Positions 21,275-33,744 of a stretch of 64,000 bases of DNA are shown here, one piece after another. Position 1 is the first letter of the stretch; each line of letters opens with the position of its first letter. Position numbers and translations under genes: made by a program. The notes beneath the pieces were generated by a model. The model was given only the letters and a program-made list of their open reading frames with translations, did not search any database and was not told the origin of the DNA. Origin of the DNA: Harmothoe impar. Taxonomy: Eukaryota > Annelida > Polychaeta > Phyllodocida > Polynoidae. The stretch spans positions 58,872,073 to 58,936,072 of the forward strand of contig OX381707.1 of assembly GCA_947462335.1 (NCBI GenBank). The letters are read 5' to 3'.

Positions 21275-24200
21275 TTAGCTAGCAAGGTAGGTAATATGTT
21301 CTACCGTGGTTAAGTATTTAGGGTACCAAGCATACAATAACAACATTTGATGAGCATGCAATCACAACTGTATTGACATGTTAGACCTTTTCACATCCAT
21401 CCTCGAGGGTGGTTTCCATATATAAAAGCACAGCAATGGTGGTTTCAAAAAGATGGAATAAACAACAATTATCAATTAGGATCAAATCTCTTATTCAGAT
21501 ATGGTAATTGATTGTACATAATTGCTGATTTATATATTTCATCTGATACATTGCCGAGTATGGTGGTGTAAAAGTGTTCATAATTCAATTGAGGCCCAGA
21601 TAACTTATCAAAAAGGAAGTGTGTGCACATAGGGTGTTGGGTTGACTAAGACTGCTATTCCTTGAGGCTATTAATGGTGGCTGGGGGTTGTGGAGAAAGT
21701 GAGACTCCTGTCTGCCTGCCTAGAGGAGTGGACTGGAGCCAGGAGAGGCTGTGTCACGCTACCGCAGCAGCCAACCAGTCGAGCCCTGAAGGTGGGCACT
21801 CTGTAGAGCTTGAGTGGGATACTTATAGAAGGTTACCATAGTCATGGTATTTTAAGTCACTACTGGTTTCAGTATAGTCCATATCAAATAATATGGCACA
21901 AACAGAAATAGGATGGGAGAAGCGCTTGTGTATATCAAACATGAGGATCATAAAGGATGTATCCTATTTTCACTCATAACACTATTTTGAATATAAGAGA
22001 AATCCTCAAGAAACTATATTATATTCAGGTAGTAATTGAAGGATGAAGCAGGATAAAATTGGAGCTTCATCCTTTTCATACTTATTGTTGACAGTAGAAC
22101 TTGAAGAAGGATACTGAAATACCACTCCTCCCTTTCAGTTCAAGTCCTCTCCTAGGACATTTCATTAATGAAATATTATGCTTGTACTGAATGGGGCCTC
22201 AGAAACTGAAACCGCAAACCCTCTTAAGTTTGTATCCAGTCAAATTGGCAATCAGGAGAGGGCAAGTCATGGCAGAGATGCTTTTGAAGGTTTTGTCTCC
22301 TGTTTTGTCCCATGAAGAGGTTGGTACCAAAAGGAATTTGGTACGATCCTGCCAATTGCCTGTCTTGAAAGGTTTCAGTCATCGGAGACTCAAGGCAGAT
22401 TTTGCAAACAATACTCTGAGCTTTCAAATTCTTTTGAATGATTCTTTGCCTGCCCTTTGACATGGCTATGAGAAATGAGATTGCTGAATGAATAGATTGT
22501 TTGCTGAGGCAGTTTTTTTTGGTATAAACATTCTGTTATAGGCCTCTTGCATTAAGAGGAGTTTGAAGTTAGCAAAACATGTACTACAAACCCTTCAGTG
22601 TTTCTAAACCATTAATCTTTCAACCCTCCAGATAGAGATATTTAAATCAAGTCAATTTCATATAGCATCCCTTGGCCTCTCCACTATAATTGTTTGACCT
22701 TAGATACTATTACACCTTCCTCTATCATACCTCACTTCCAGATGACTATCTTGCTCCTCATAACTCCATAACTCCAGCCTCCATATGTAACATCCTATCA
22801 TTAACACCTATCTGTATATGTACATACTTGACCTACCACCACTAAACAGTAATCCCTTTGCCTAACCCACACTAGCTAGCTGCCCATCAGTCCACTGACA
22901 GGATCAGGTCCTAAATAACCAGGGATCCTCACATAATCACCCCATGCTGACTGTCCCCATCCTACCCTTGCCAATGCACCCGAATAGGTCAGTGCTTTTA
23001 ATTTGCATTTCAAATTAAACATGGATCAATCAGCTATGATAGGACTCTCTGTGTGCCACTATACAGTAATAAGTCATCAGGTGCTTGGGTCAAGTGTGTA
23101 AGGAAAATACTGTCCTGCATATTGCTGATAGTTTTCTCTCAGGGTTAAGCATTTATACTATGTGGACAGGTGTCTTACATTTCAGGCATACATCAATAGG
23201 CTATCTCGAAAAACAATGCCCATGGCAAATAAAAAATTATACTGATTAAATGAAGGTTACAATAGGGCCTCTTGCAGGATCCAACAATCTCATTTCTAAA
23301 TGTACTACACTAGTACATGAGCATGATAAGCTTATTAGTAACCAGAAGTATGATACATTAGTGATCATATAATTATCATGGTTCTGGGAGTAAAACCAAT
23401 GGCATGCATAAGCCTTACATGCACTTTCCAAGCAAAGAGCTGGGAAACCACCTTTTAAAGCAGTCCAGTACTGGTTCAGGACCAAGTTCTATCAATTGAA
23501 GATGACTCAACTTCACACACACAAAATTCAGACAGTACACACATTTAATTCACTGATGAGAGCCCCTATTTGAAGGATGGGTCACAAACACCAAGGTTTA
23601 AAAATTTCACACCAGGGGTTGCTTGTGACAGCAGCCTGTAACTAAATGTGTCTGTATCCCAATAGTGATCCAAATATCCTTATGAGATTTAATTGGGTAG
23701 GTTCTGTGAGGGACCCATGAACAAGGTCATGAGAGGTCCCTTAATCCTCACTAATCTAAATAAACCAGTCATGCCATAGATCGCCACACATACTAATCTA
23801 CTACTCTCGTTACACACACTGGCATGCTTCTTAGCTTCTTAAAGGCGAACCAACATATTTACCTGGCTAGCTTAATGAATTATATCAGTGTGTATAGCGT
23901 GATTGGGTGGAACAGATTCATGTAACTTTCGGTATCAGTGATTTTATAACATTGTTTTGAAGGATGGCAGAAGAAAGGTGTGTGGAGAATTAGTAGGTTG
24001 GATGTTTGGGTAGATAGTGAGGGTGGATAGGTTGGTCGCAACTGGTGAGGGTTGAATCAGATACTAGACAGTAAGGGAGATGGGAGGTAGGTTAATAGCA
24101 TACTTAATTAGCAGACTGTTCAATATACAGCTGATATCATATTGTTACAGGTCTGTCAATGATGAAACAATGGGATGACATTGCAGTAGTGGGTAGTGGC

Positions 24201-25240
24201 CTTTTAGACGCTGCCTATTCAAACCCTGATACAGAATAATTTACAATACAATTTAGAAAGGTATGCCATAGCTATCTAAGCATATCTTGCTAAGATTGAC
24301 ATCCTGCTAAATATATGTATCATTCAAATTCAACAAGTGGTTGCCATGGTTATCTCCCAACAAAATCAGTATTGTCAATTTTCCTTTTTTAGTACCATTC
24401 ATTTTAACCCAGAGTGGTGTCAGTTGTTCTCAGCATGGGCTGATTCAGCTGCCAACTGGCCTGTAGATGATTGTACCTATTGTAATTAGAGCAGCACTCA
24501 GATTAGCAGCTAGATAGAACAATAGCTGGTGATAATAGAGGAGGTAGTTAAGCATACCATTGTGTCTAATGAATGGATGACTTGTATTGTAAGAGAAAGG
24601 GAGCATTGGGGCAAATTTAATGATGAATTTCAAAAGAGTGCAGGGCTGGGCCAGGTGGAGACATAGGGGAGTACTCCTCCATTCCCCTCCCCCAAAACTG
24701 CCCTTTTCTTTTCTAGAAGATGAAGTATAATATCCTTCATCGTCTTGTCATCAATCTTATATCATAAATATGACATTTGTATTACGTTTACAGTGTGAAT
24801 GTTGGTGGTTAGATATACATTTGCGAATATGGCATTCCTTGATACATGTTTAGCTGATAATGTCACACTCTGCAATTCACCACCATTACCCAAGGGTCAG
24901 GGTTAACCACATTATACCATTGGCCCTGCCTAAAGTTAAGCCTATCCGGAAAGCTCAATTCACTGCCTGGAACTGACCCAGGATAATCACCATCCAGAGT
25001 ATAATCACCTATTGAAGGAGAACAGAGTAGCAAATCAGCCTAACAAGTAAGATGGAGGCAGCTTAACCACAGTGTAATGATGATGTATGCTGGTGCTAGA
25101 AAGTGGCATCCATTCTGAACTACAGTGCTTAGCAAGAGCTCCAGATAACTAACAGTGTGCATTCTGCCTTGTTCTATTACCTTTTTAGATGAGATCAATC
25201 TATTCATTTAGATGTGCTAGCTGGAAACAGTAAAACATGG

Positions 25241-25549
25241 CACCGTAAAACCCCACCTATAGGACAACCCCACATATAAGCCACCAACCCCCAACTTGAG
25301 AAAAATACCATGTCTTGAATTAAGCATACAATGTCATAGTCCACGTGAACAGGATGTCTAAGTGACTCAAAACTAAGTATACACTTTGATTTTAATGATT
25401 GTATTACCTTGCATGTAGTTCTTTTTAACGATTGACTTTGTGCTAAGCCCCTCCTATAAGGAGAAACCCTAGTTTTGAAAAGAAATTCGGCTCATATATG
25501 AATTAAAAATGCCAAATAAGATTTTGTCTAATAGAGGGGTTTAGGGTAC
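25241..25549. mobile_element. Small MITE-like insertion specific to B1
   Basis: The left end CACCGTAAAACCCCACCTAT and the complement of the right end, GTACCCTAAACCCCTCTATT, are similar. A1 at the equivalent point (near 5840) runs through without it. Edges are good to about 5 bp and the target duplication is unclear. It has no ORF. Confidence 0.65.
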
Positions 25550-27818
25550 TTGTTCTGTTGTAGAAATGGCATGCAGACAATTACATAAACAGGAAAATAA
25601 TACTTTAGACTTAGCCACGTCGTTCAATATGAATTATGACGTTGATCCTAGCAAACAGGGTCTCATATTGTCCATAGCTTACAAAGCACTTCTTCGCCAT
25701 CACTCCTTTCAAATACTTGGATTTGCTCATGATCACTATGTTAACCAAGAAAATTTATTAATCTTATGCACTAATGGACTAAGGTTGGTTAATGATGCTA
25801 GCTCTTGGCAAGTGTAAGAAGTTCACACAATCATTCTCAGTGAAAGAAAATAGTCATGATTTAAGACTGAAGCCGGTGGTGTTTGTAATTAGCAATGGTT
25901 GAAGCATCATAAATGTAGTATGGGCATTTTCTGATACCTGTGTGAAGTGGTAATTGCTAAGGTTTATACTACAAGTAATAAGTTGAAGCCATTTTTCACA
26001 TCCCATTTTTTGATTAATGATGTTAGGCCTCTTTTTTTGTGGATAGATGCAGGCTATTATTTGCCCTATGAGTATGCCTGAAGGAGTATGGACTTCTGTA
26101 ATGTGAGAGCAGAGGACTGACCAGTCATATATGATAGTATGTGACAACTAAATTACTAAGAGTATGTGTCCCACATGTACCTGTGTCACTTACAAGGAGA
26201 GAGACAGGTGGGCTGACGGGATTATAGAGCCTGGCACACCTAACACACTTATGTATTGAGTACTGGATCCATGTCAGGTCGACAAGGCAAATAGACCATA
26301 GATTGAAACCTGTCTCTATTCAATCAGTACACTGTCAGCTACCTGTTGTGAGTCAATACCCTGAACAGGCCTGTATACAGTAGTTAGTTCATACTCATTG
26401 TGTATCCTGAATTGATCGATAGGATTTGCTGTAATGGAACTGAAAGTTCTATAGGAGCCACAGGAGCTTATTTCCCAGTTATTTAAGTCTTACACTGTGA
26501 TTCAAAATCTGTTATCTTTTAGTTGTTATATGAGGAGGCATTTGGAATATTTGACTGGATTAGGTCTTACAGAGTAGTTAAAAAGAGTATAGATTCCATG
26601 ATCCAATCCAGGGCTGCCCATATTGAGCTGTGATACTTTCTTTATAAAATGTGTGCCCTGATGTACTGTTGCTCTATTTTCAAGTTGGGCCCAAGGTTGT
26701 TGTACTGTATACCATGCTATACAAGAAGGGCTTCTCCAATGCCTGTACATATTGTAGACTGCTCTCCCGAAGCTGAGTAGCTCCACACTGGTAAGGGGAA
26801 GTAAACAGGTTAGTTATGATGTATGGGCCAGAGCCTACTATATAATGCAGAAAGTAGCAGCACAATGCAGCTCTATTGTTTTATAAGTGTTCCTGCTGGA
26901 AGGGCCAACCTTTTGGTTTCTGTCATTTCCTTCAGGGAGTATCCTCTAACAAGGCAGTGGTGGTAGGCAGCAACAACGTGACTTTCCACAAAATAGTGTA
27001 GAAGTACTATGGGGATTTAGTTTTGTTACATGAATGTTAGAATGAATAAATGGAACCAGTCAACCATAATCTCCAAGACTGATAAACCTTTAATATTATA
27101 TGTACAATAGGTAAATTATGAATTGTAGCCTCCAATCATTAATTATGAAATGTCCCCTTGCGAAATTCAATGATTTATATGAACTCTTACAATCAGCTCA
27201 AACAACACTATAAATGCATTTAAATGTGGTTCTTGCTGTAATGTGGATCTCATTACAACCCCCACACCGCATGACCTGATCATTCTTAAGACATTATGCT
27301 AATGTAATGTCCTTCCACCATAGTAAATATCCAAGGCTATGGCACAGAAGTATACCCAGCTAGGGTGATTTCCTTTCTCCTCTGGAAATCATAATGAGTT
27401 TTTCAGAGGCAACTCAATATGTGCTTATATTTTCCTTTTGACCTCTTCCCTCTCTGCCTTTAGTAAACATCAGTCTCTCTCTAAGAGCCATTCATTTCCA
27501 CCATAAAGCTTATAAATTATCATCTTATGTTGCGACAAGCAAAGCTCCAATATATACTAACTTCCTACTGCAGGGACCTGTACTCTGAACCTCTACTAGT
27601 TTCACCCTCATAGCAGACACTCACCATTCATTCAACATTCCCTTTGCAAATTGTCCTTTTCCTCTCCTTTTCAGTTGGATAATGCAGTAGCAAATAAGTC
27701 ACCCATACATTGGGAATGAATGATGTAACTGTTGAACATTTTATTATTTTGCCATTGTGTATACAAAATTGTTGATGCAGGTATTTACCCTGATAGTTTT
27801 GTGCTGTACAGGTGAACA

Positions 27819-27866
27819 TACACACACATAAACACACACGCACACACGCACACACACATAAACATA
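27819..27866. repeat. CA-rich microsatellite
   Basis: A run of CACACA interrupted by TAAA and CG. A1 has a shorter CA-rich patch at the same cassette position (8155-8185). Confidence 0.85.
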
Positions 27867-27889
27867 TATGTATGTACACTGGACTTTTC

Positions 27890-30800
27890 TTTTAAAGAGG
27901 TGCGTCCCAGATCTAGAGGCTATTGGGTTGACTCAGACAATAATGTACTCCCTGAAAGATACAGCATTATCCTGGAGATGGGCCTTAAGATGTGGTCTTC
28001 AGTTAAGAACACAGTAAGGACCATCGATTTTTACTTCTATTTAAGCAAAAGAGAAATTTAAATGGTTAGAATGTTGGAGCCTTTGAGGGGGTTCAGGAAA
28101 ATCCACCAACTAAAACAGTTAACATCTATGTCTTCCCCCAGTCAAACCAGGAGAAGTCCAAGAGATGGGTCCTGAAGGCTTTCTCTCCTCTTTTTGTTTA
28201 ATGAAAAACTTGGTATCAAAGCAATCAGATAAAATCCTGGCAATTACAAAGTTTGAAGGCTTTGGTCATCATGGAACCAATCAGCAGATCACTCCAAAAT
28301 ACTCTTAATCTTTAAAATGCCGTTTTACAACTCGTTGTTTAAATAAATAGTATAGAATGAGCATGCCGTTTTCTATTGATGGTTTGAATAATATTCACTG
28401 CACTGATTTCATTATCACTGGTTTCACATACAATACTCATATATACATCCAAACTCCCATAAATGGTATGTCATATTTGCACTCTCAGATCCCTAACAGT
28501 AACTTAGTGAGTTAGTAACACTAACCCTTCCCCTGCAACTGAACACCCTTTGCTCTCCATACCTCAAGCCAACTCCCCATACTGAACACCTCTCTCTCAT
28601 ATATATTTGGTATATCATCCCTATAGAGCCCTCCATCTCCTACCCATCCCAGTTGGCCATCAGCCACTGACAGGGTCAGGTCCTAACCCACAAGGGATCC
28701 CCACATAATCACTTCAGCTGACTGGCTCCACCCTGCCCTGCCCACCAGGCCCTGCCAGGTCACTGCTTTTAATTTGCACTTTGCAGTCATCCTGGATCAG
28801 TCAGCTGTGCTGGCACACTAACGGTGTTACTGCACCGGGCCAGGGCCATAAGATCCCTGTCTTGGCATCTCAGGCCTCTTGTCAAGTCAATGTGGGTCTC
28901 TGATAAGGGCTGGCTATGTAAAAATGTTTGGATAAGCTCTAGATCAGATTAACTACAGCATACATCGATATCAAAATAAGAGTCTATGCATTATATTTTA
29001 GAACAAATATAAATAATATACCTAGCGAAATAATTGTGTCAAAGGCAGTCCAGGTAAGCTAGCAGTAGTCTACATAAACAAAGCCAGATGAATTACAGGT
29101 TATAATCTAAATTAGTTTATTCATATCTAATAGAGGTAACAGTAAGTACAAAAAAATATCATGGTACTGAATGGAATCTACATCGTATATATCAGGGATT
29201 GGGGTCTGACAAGCAATACAGAGAGAGGGCCAGCGACTCCATAGTATTCCTGGCAGTCCAGATATATGATATACTACTGTCAGACCCATCTGTGACAGTC
29301 CAATAATACCTAGGCATGCCTGTCAATCAGGACCCAGTGGTATCGCTCGGCTTCAAGAAGACTTAATCTGACAGTCCAACAATACATGTACCAGATGTAG
29401 TGGAATGGCAGTCCTGACAGTCCATATAGCTATGCATGATATGGAAAGCAGTTCACAGGCAAGAAGGTCTTAAAACCCTCACTAGGATCTGCTCATGACA
29501 GCAGCCCGGACCGGTCGGTGTTTTAGACGTGGGTTCTGTCACATTCACGTGTGTCTGTAATCCGATAGTGACCGAAGCGTCCTAATGGGATTTAAGCGAG
29601 CAGCTCCCAGGAGGCGACCAGTGAACACGGTCACGACAAGCACCTCAAAGGCAACCCACTTTATTATGCCAGGCACACCAAGGCTCTCTACACAGACTAA
29701 TTCATTATTCTTAGCACAGACACTGTACTATGTCTCTGAAAGCAGCTCATTCACTGAAATTCGTCTCAAATTTAGACCAGTAGTCATCTTGCTGGTACCC
29801 AGAATTACAATAAGCAACTGATAGAATCATCCTGCATTTAATGCCTAAGTGACAATAGAGTATGCGGTAAAGTGAAGAAATCGAGGGTTATGTGTCTTGG
29901 GATGATGAAAGAAGTAGGGCAGCTGGTGGATGGCTGCCAAGAGGTTGATCAGGATGGTATCTGGGTGGGTAAGAAGAACCAGTTGACCATCAAATACAAA
30001 GGTCAGAGGTATCTTCATGATAGAACGAATTAGGCATAATATGCATAAAATGGAAAAATTACATACTAACAATACTAACCATGCAAACGGTTAGAGAAGA
30101 TGGTTAGAGAGGACCATGAACTAGCTACTGTAAAATACTTGGAACCTGTATTACAGCTAGGGACATATTGCTCGAATAATACGTTGTAATACATTATTTA
30201 CTAAGATTGAACCAATTACTGTCAGGTGATTGCCGTGGTAACCTTACAATGACATCAGTATTGCCCATTAATTGGGGTTTCTTGGTGCCTCTGGTTTTGA
30301 TCCAGAGCTGGGCCTACTGTTATCGGGATGTGCCTATTCCGCTGCCAAATGGCCTGTGGGTGATGTTTTATTTTAATTAGAGCCGCAATTAGCCTTGGCC
30401 GAACCTAGACAGAACAATAGGGGTTGATAATAGAGGAGCTAGTTAGGCATATCCTTGTCTCTAATGAATGAATGTAGTTGATTGTAAGAGGGAAGAAGCA
30501 TTGAGATTGATGGTGTGTGAAGGGAGACAAGTAAAGAATCAAAGTCAGGATAAGGTGGACTGGTTGGGCAAATGAGACAAGGAAGAGAAGGGATGACATA
30601 AGCTGCGGCTCCACTACACGATCTTGTCGTCAGATCGGACCTATTCTCACAAATTGGACCCAAACAGGTGTAAATATAAACACACCCTAAAGCATAGGGT
30701 TGTTTATAATATTTACATCTGTTTTGGTCTGATCTTTGAGAATAGGTCCGATCTGACAACAAAATCGTATCCTATCAGGCCATGTGTGCTGACCTCTATG

Positions 30801-31210
30801 GACATAGTTGTGAGATGGTCATATACATGGACACTATGAGTGAGGTAGAGGGGGACATGGTAAGAGGTTGAACTATCTAAGAACCCTGTACCTCGAAGTT
30901 GATGATGTCACATTATATAATAGCTGACCAACAAAATCACCATTACCCGAAGGTCACCCTTTACCACATTATTCCACTAACCCTATTTAAGCCTGTATGC
31001 TGACTACAAAACTAATTTACTGCCTAGGGCTCACCCTGGATAATCGTCATCCATGGTGTAAGCACTCATTAGGGTAGAACAGAATAGCAAATCAGCCTAA
31101 CAAGTAAGGTGGAGGCAGTCCAAGCGATAAGGGTAATGATGATGTATGTGATTGGTGGTTCAAGGTGCCATCCATTCAGGGTCTTCATAATTAGCATGGA
31201 GCCCCTTATA
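27890..31210 (+). repeat. Cassette family 1, copy B2 (truncated, non-coding)
   Basis: B2 follows B1 as A2 follows A1. 28110-28260 is close to 9150-9310, 28660-28800 matches the 3320-3480 and 22880-23040 islands, 30220-30480 matches 3770-3945 plus 4820-4920 and 24330-24590, and 30940-31130 matches 5490-5670, 9640-9830 and 24890-25060. The right part, including the landmarks at 26170 and 26830 of B1, is missing. Confidence 0.82.
30615..30772. repeat. Near-perfect hairpin, about 158 bp
   Basis: Two arms of about 70 nt, separated by only a few bases around 30690, are complementary with scattered mismatches. The left arm includes TCAGATCGGACCTATTCTCA and the right arm its complement. It is most simply a small palindromic MITE inside B2. 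If transcribed it would make a long hairpin RNA. No flanking target repeat was certain. Confidence 0.8.
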
Positions 31211-31214
31211 ACCT

Positions 31215-32324
31215 GGGATGCATTATGTATGTGGTGTGACTACCTATCTATTGTGTGTATATGTAATATGTGGGTAGTCAAGGACATTGGCATCGCCTTG
31301 TATAAAATGTGATCAGACAGTTTTATTTAGTATTTCTATACTGCCATATAATTTCCCCAGCCGTTCCCCATATGCCTAGAGCTTCACAATTAGCAACCTA
31401 GCTATACTATTATTCGTTTCATCATTATGCATTGTGGAATGATTGTAAATATGCTCCACTGGGGTGACAAGTACTTCCATCGTTATTCTAAGGGACACAA
31501 ATATGGAAGAATGTTGGTGATGTCGATCCCAAACACCAAGACAGCCACAAAACCTCATGGCCAGACAGTCTGATCTAATGCAGATCTATTTGCATGTATA
31601 GGGCCTACCTAATGCAATTCCCTCTCGAAATATGGCCAAATTACCACTAGCCCATGATTATCTTTCATGCATGTCCTTGATCCAGCTAAAAATGGAACAT
31701 CAGAGGTAATTGCTAGAAACTGCAGGAACACAGTAAAGTGTGTCTTCAGAACTGCGATAGATTTGCTTACTTTGATTCCACTAATTGCGTTTAATGATAT
31801 TGGATTAGAGGCCTCAGATTCAAGGATAAGCTTAGTCAGACACCTCAACGGCGATGAGGAAGGTATTGGAGCATATGGTCTGACCATTCTTTATAAAATT
31901 CCTGTTATTTGAAGTATCTGGTTTTAGTTACCTTCATGCCACTATCATCACTTTACATGCGCCGTTATCATGATGTAGTAGGTGGTTAAAATCAAGTAAC
32001 ATTATATTCCAATAACCGTGTACAATTTTATTGTGTCTGAGGAAAGCAATAATACCTCTCACTTTGTTATACGGGCCCTGGTTATACGGGCAAGATGATA
32101 TGCCGTTTGAGACTACAGTAACCCAGTAGGTTCATTGAAACTAAAGATAATATCCAAAATATTGGAAATATTCTCTGCGCCTATGTTCATATTGTGTAGT
32201 GTAGACCCTACATTTAAAAAACTGATGTTTGTATATATTAATATAGATAATGATGTGACAAGGCATGTGAAAAGTGCTACTCATGGGGGTTATACGCGGG
32301 AATTTCCGGTAGTGAAATTCCAAG
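31215..32324. other. Unassigned DNA between cassette B2 and the SLC6-like exon
   Basis: Overlapping open frames exist at 31667-31912 (plus, 81 codons) and 31609-31887 (minus, 92 codons). I recognise no family in either and they are shadows of each other. A direct repeat of the form ATACGGGC occurs near 32070-32090. Nothing else stands out. Confidence 0.4.
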
Positions 32325-32600
32325 GAAACTAGGACCAAAATGTTTCATTTAGAAAAAATGTAATGGTTTCCATGGCAGCCAGAAAGTGTGATATGAACCA
32401 ATTTCCCATGAAAAAACAACACCCGTTCCATTTGCATTCCAAATATAAAATATGTTAGCACTAAAGATGGAATACTTCTGAGAATACTACTGTAGTCGCC
32501 ATGAAAAACTAAAGTATTTTTGGGTCTATCTTTAACTATTTTGTTATTCTGGTACCCCCTGGTGGCCAAAACCAGTACTAAAAATCATCCACGAAGTCAC
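32325..32600 (-). repeat. Dispersed repeat copy with a CTCF-like site
   Basis: Matches 42925-43080 in several blocks: GGTTTCCATGGCARCCA, a segment around GTGCCAATTTC/GAACCAATTTC, and CCCCTGGTGGCCA followed by RAACCAG. At 32553-32568 it reads TACCCCCTGGTGGCCA, whose complement TGGCCACCAGGGGGTA is a close match to the vertebrate CTCF core. Whether this animal's CTCF binds it is inference. Confidence 0.55.
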
Positions 32601-32698
32601 CTTTTCACGTGTTGAGACACATATACATCTAGTAGGCTATACCTAACAAAAAAGCAACTAGAACCAAGGGACATGTGTATTACAAAATAAGTGCCTAC

Positions 32699-32825
32699 CT
32701 GTGTGAACATAGACGAGGTAGGGGAACCTCCAGATAGCAGTAAGACCCATGGTGTAAGCACACATGAGGCCAAACTGCACCAGGTTCCAGCGGCACGGCG
32801 GCAGGAATCCCTCCTGATCCTCCAT
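32699..32825 (-). CDS. Single exon of an SLC6-type transporter (first membrane segment), partial gene
   Basis: Read on the minus strand, the exon opens with ATG in a strong context (ACCATGG) and codes 42 residues before a GT donor (CACACAG then GTAGGC). The segment WNLVQFGLMCAYTMGL followed by TAIWRFPYLVYVHT matches the first transmembrane helix of SLC6 neurotransmitter and amino-acid transporters, whose hallmark is a GL-x-x-(V/I)WRFPYL motif before a Gly-rich turn. The conserved Asn just before the (V/I)WRFPY motif, which helps bind sodium in studied members, is Ala here, so this may be an atypical or orphan member. Acceptors at 32847-32848 and 32923-32924 are both possible. The second would place 32826-32922 in the 5' untranslated region, which fits the in-frame stop upstream. 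No later exon was found in the 32 kb downstream, so the intron may be very long or the gene broken. Confidence 0.6.
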
Positions 32826-32924
32826 GGTTAGGGCCTGTGTGATACCCTGGAGGAGATAACTGGGTGAGCAGCTCAATGAGCTTCTGTACACCTGCTCAGT
32901 GCCCTGCTCCTATGTCAGTCACCT

Positions 32925-33740
32925 GAAACAACAAGAAATGGAGGTTAGAATAGGGAGGTGATCAATGCATGGGTGTGGGCTCTTTGGGTGAAATATGCCT
33001 GGTTGATTGATGGGGGAATATATACATAAATATCAATATATTTATGCATGAATGGATGTCTTAAATGGAGGGAGGTGTACGTGAAGATTCAATTTCTCTA
33101 AGCATTAGACATGTCAGTTTTCCAATTAATATCATGTTCTGCTGGTAGGGAAGAGATGATGTGTTCCAATTAGTGTAGTGCATTCTAATCAGTCGGTGAC
33201 ATTTCTTTAGCATGCACAAATGCATCCACACCTCCGGATCAAGTCTGTTCAGAACATGCACCGGGTGAGCTTGGGGTTGGTGGAACCCTGATTGATTCAA
33301 GGCTGACTATAATCAATTAATTAATTAACAGTAATGAGTCATCTTAGTAAATGTGCATTAGCACACTGTCCATACAAGAACGTTTCCCATAATAAACGTG
33401 AAAATCCATAGATGTGTGTGCATGTGCCTGGTTTCTGGGGGTTGAACATCAATAACATGGCTGGATAAATTAAGTTTAAATGATGACAGACAAATTAATA
33501 CATTGGATTAACACATCTTTAGATTGATACAGGTTAATGTGGTATATATATATAGAATGACTGACCCACCTAGTATTACACTGAATACGTATCTAGTTGT
33601 GGCACTGATACTCAAACCAAAAGTGGTGACGTAATTGTTGAAAGTTCCCTTGTCTGTCATTCTTAGTACTAATATGTCTCTGTGAGAACGTGCTCTCATA
33701 TCCCTCAAACAAAGATATTACTCAAGGCTAAACCTTAATG
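32925..33740. other. Unassigned AT-rich DNA
   Basis: On the minus strand this lies upstream of the SLC6-like exon and could be intron or promoter. A short TA run occurs at 33543-33554. No gene, repeat copy or structure is visible. Confidence 0.4.
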
Positions 33741-33744
33741 TTAC

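Larger units (their letters stand above)
21285..27885 (+). repeat. Cassette family 1, copy B1 (non-coding)
   Basis: Collinear with A1, with an offset near 19.6 kb over most of its length and 20.6 kb at the left end, before the A1-specific insertion at 2186-3269. The strongest island, 26170-26400, matches 6590-6840 with few changes. Another (22975-23040) keeps an ATTTGCAT octamer in the context TTTTAATTTGCATTTCAAA, also present at 3425-3445 and in altered form in B2. B1 lacks the three A1 insertions and has its own at 25241-25549. Confidence 0.85.

Noticed and set aside
31609..31912. Overlapping plus and minus ORFs of 81 and 92 codons
   Set aside because: No family resemblance could be defended, no splice signals were convincing, and the two frames are shadows of each other.
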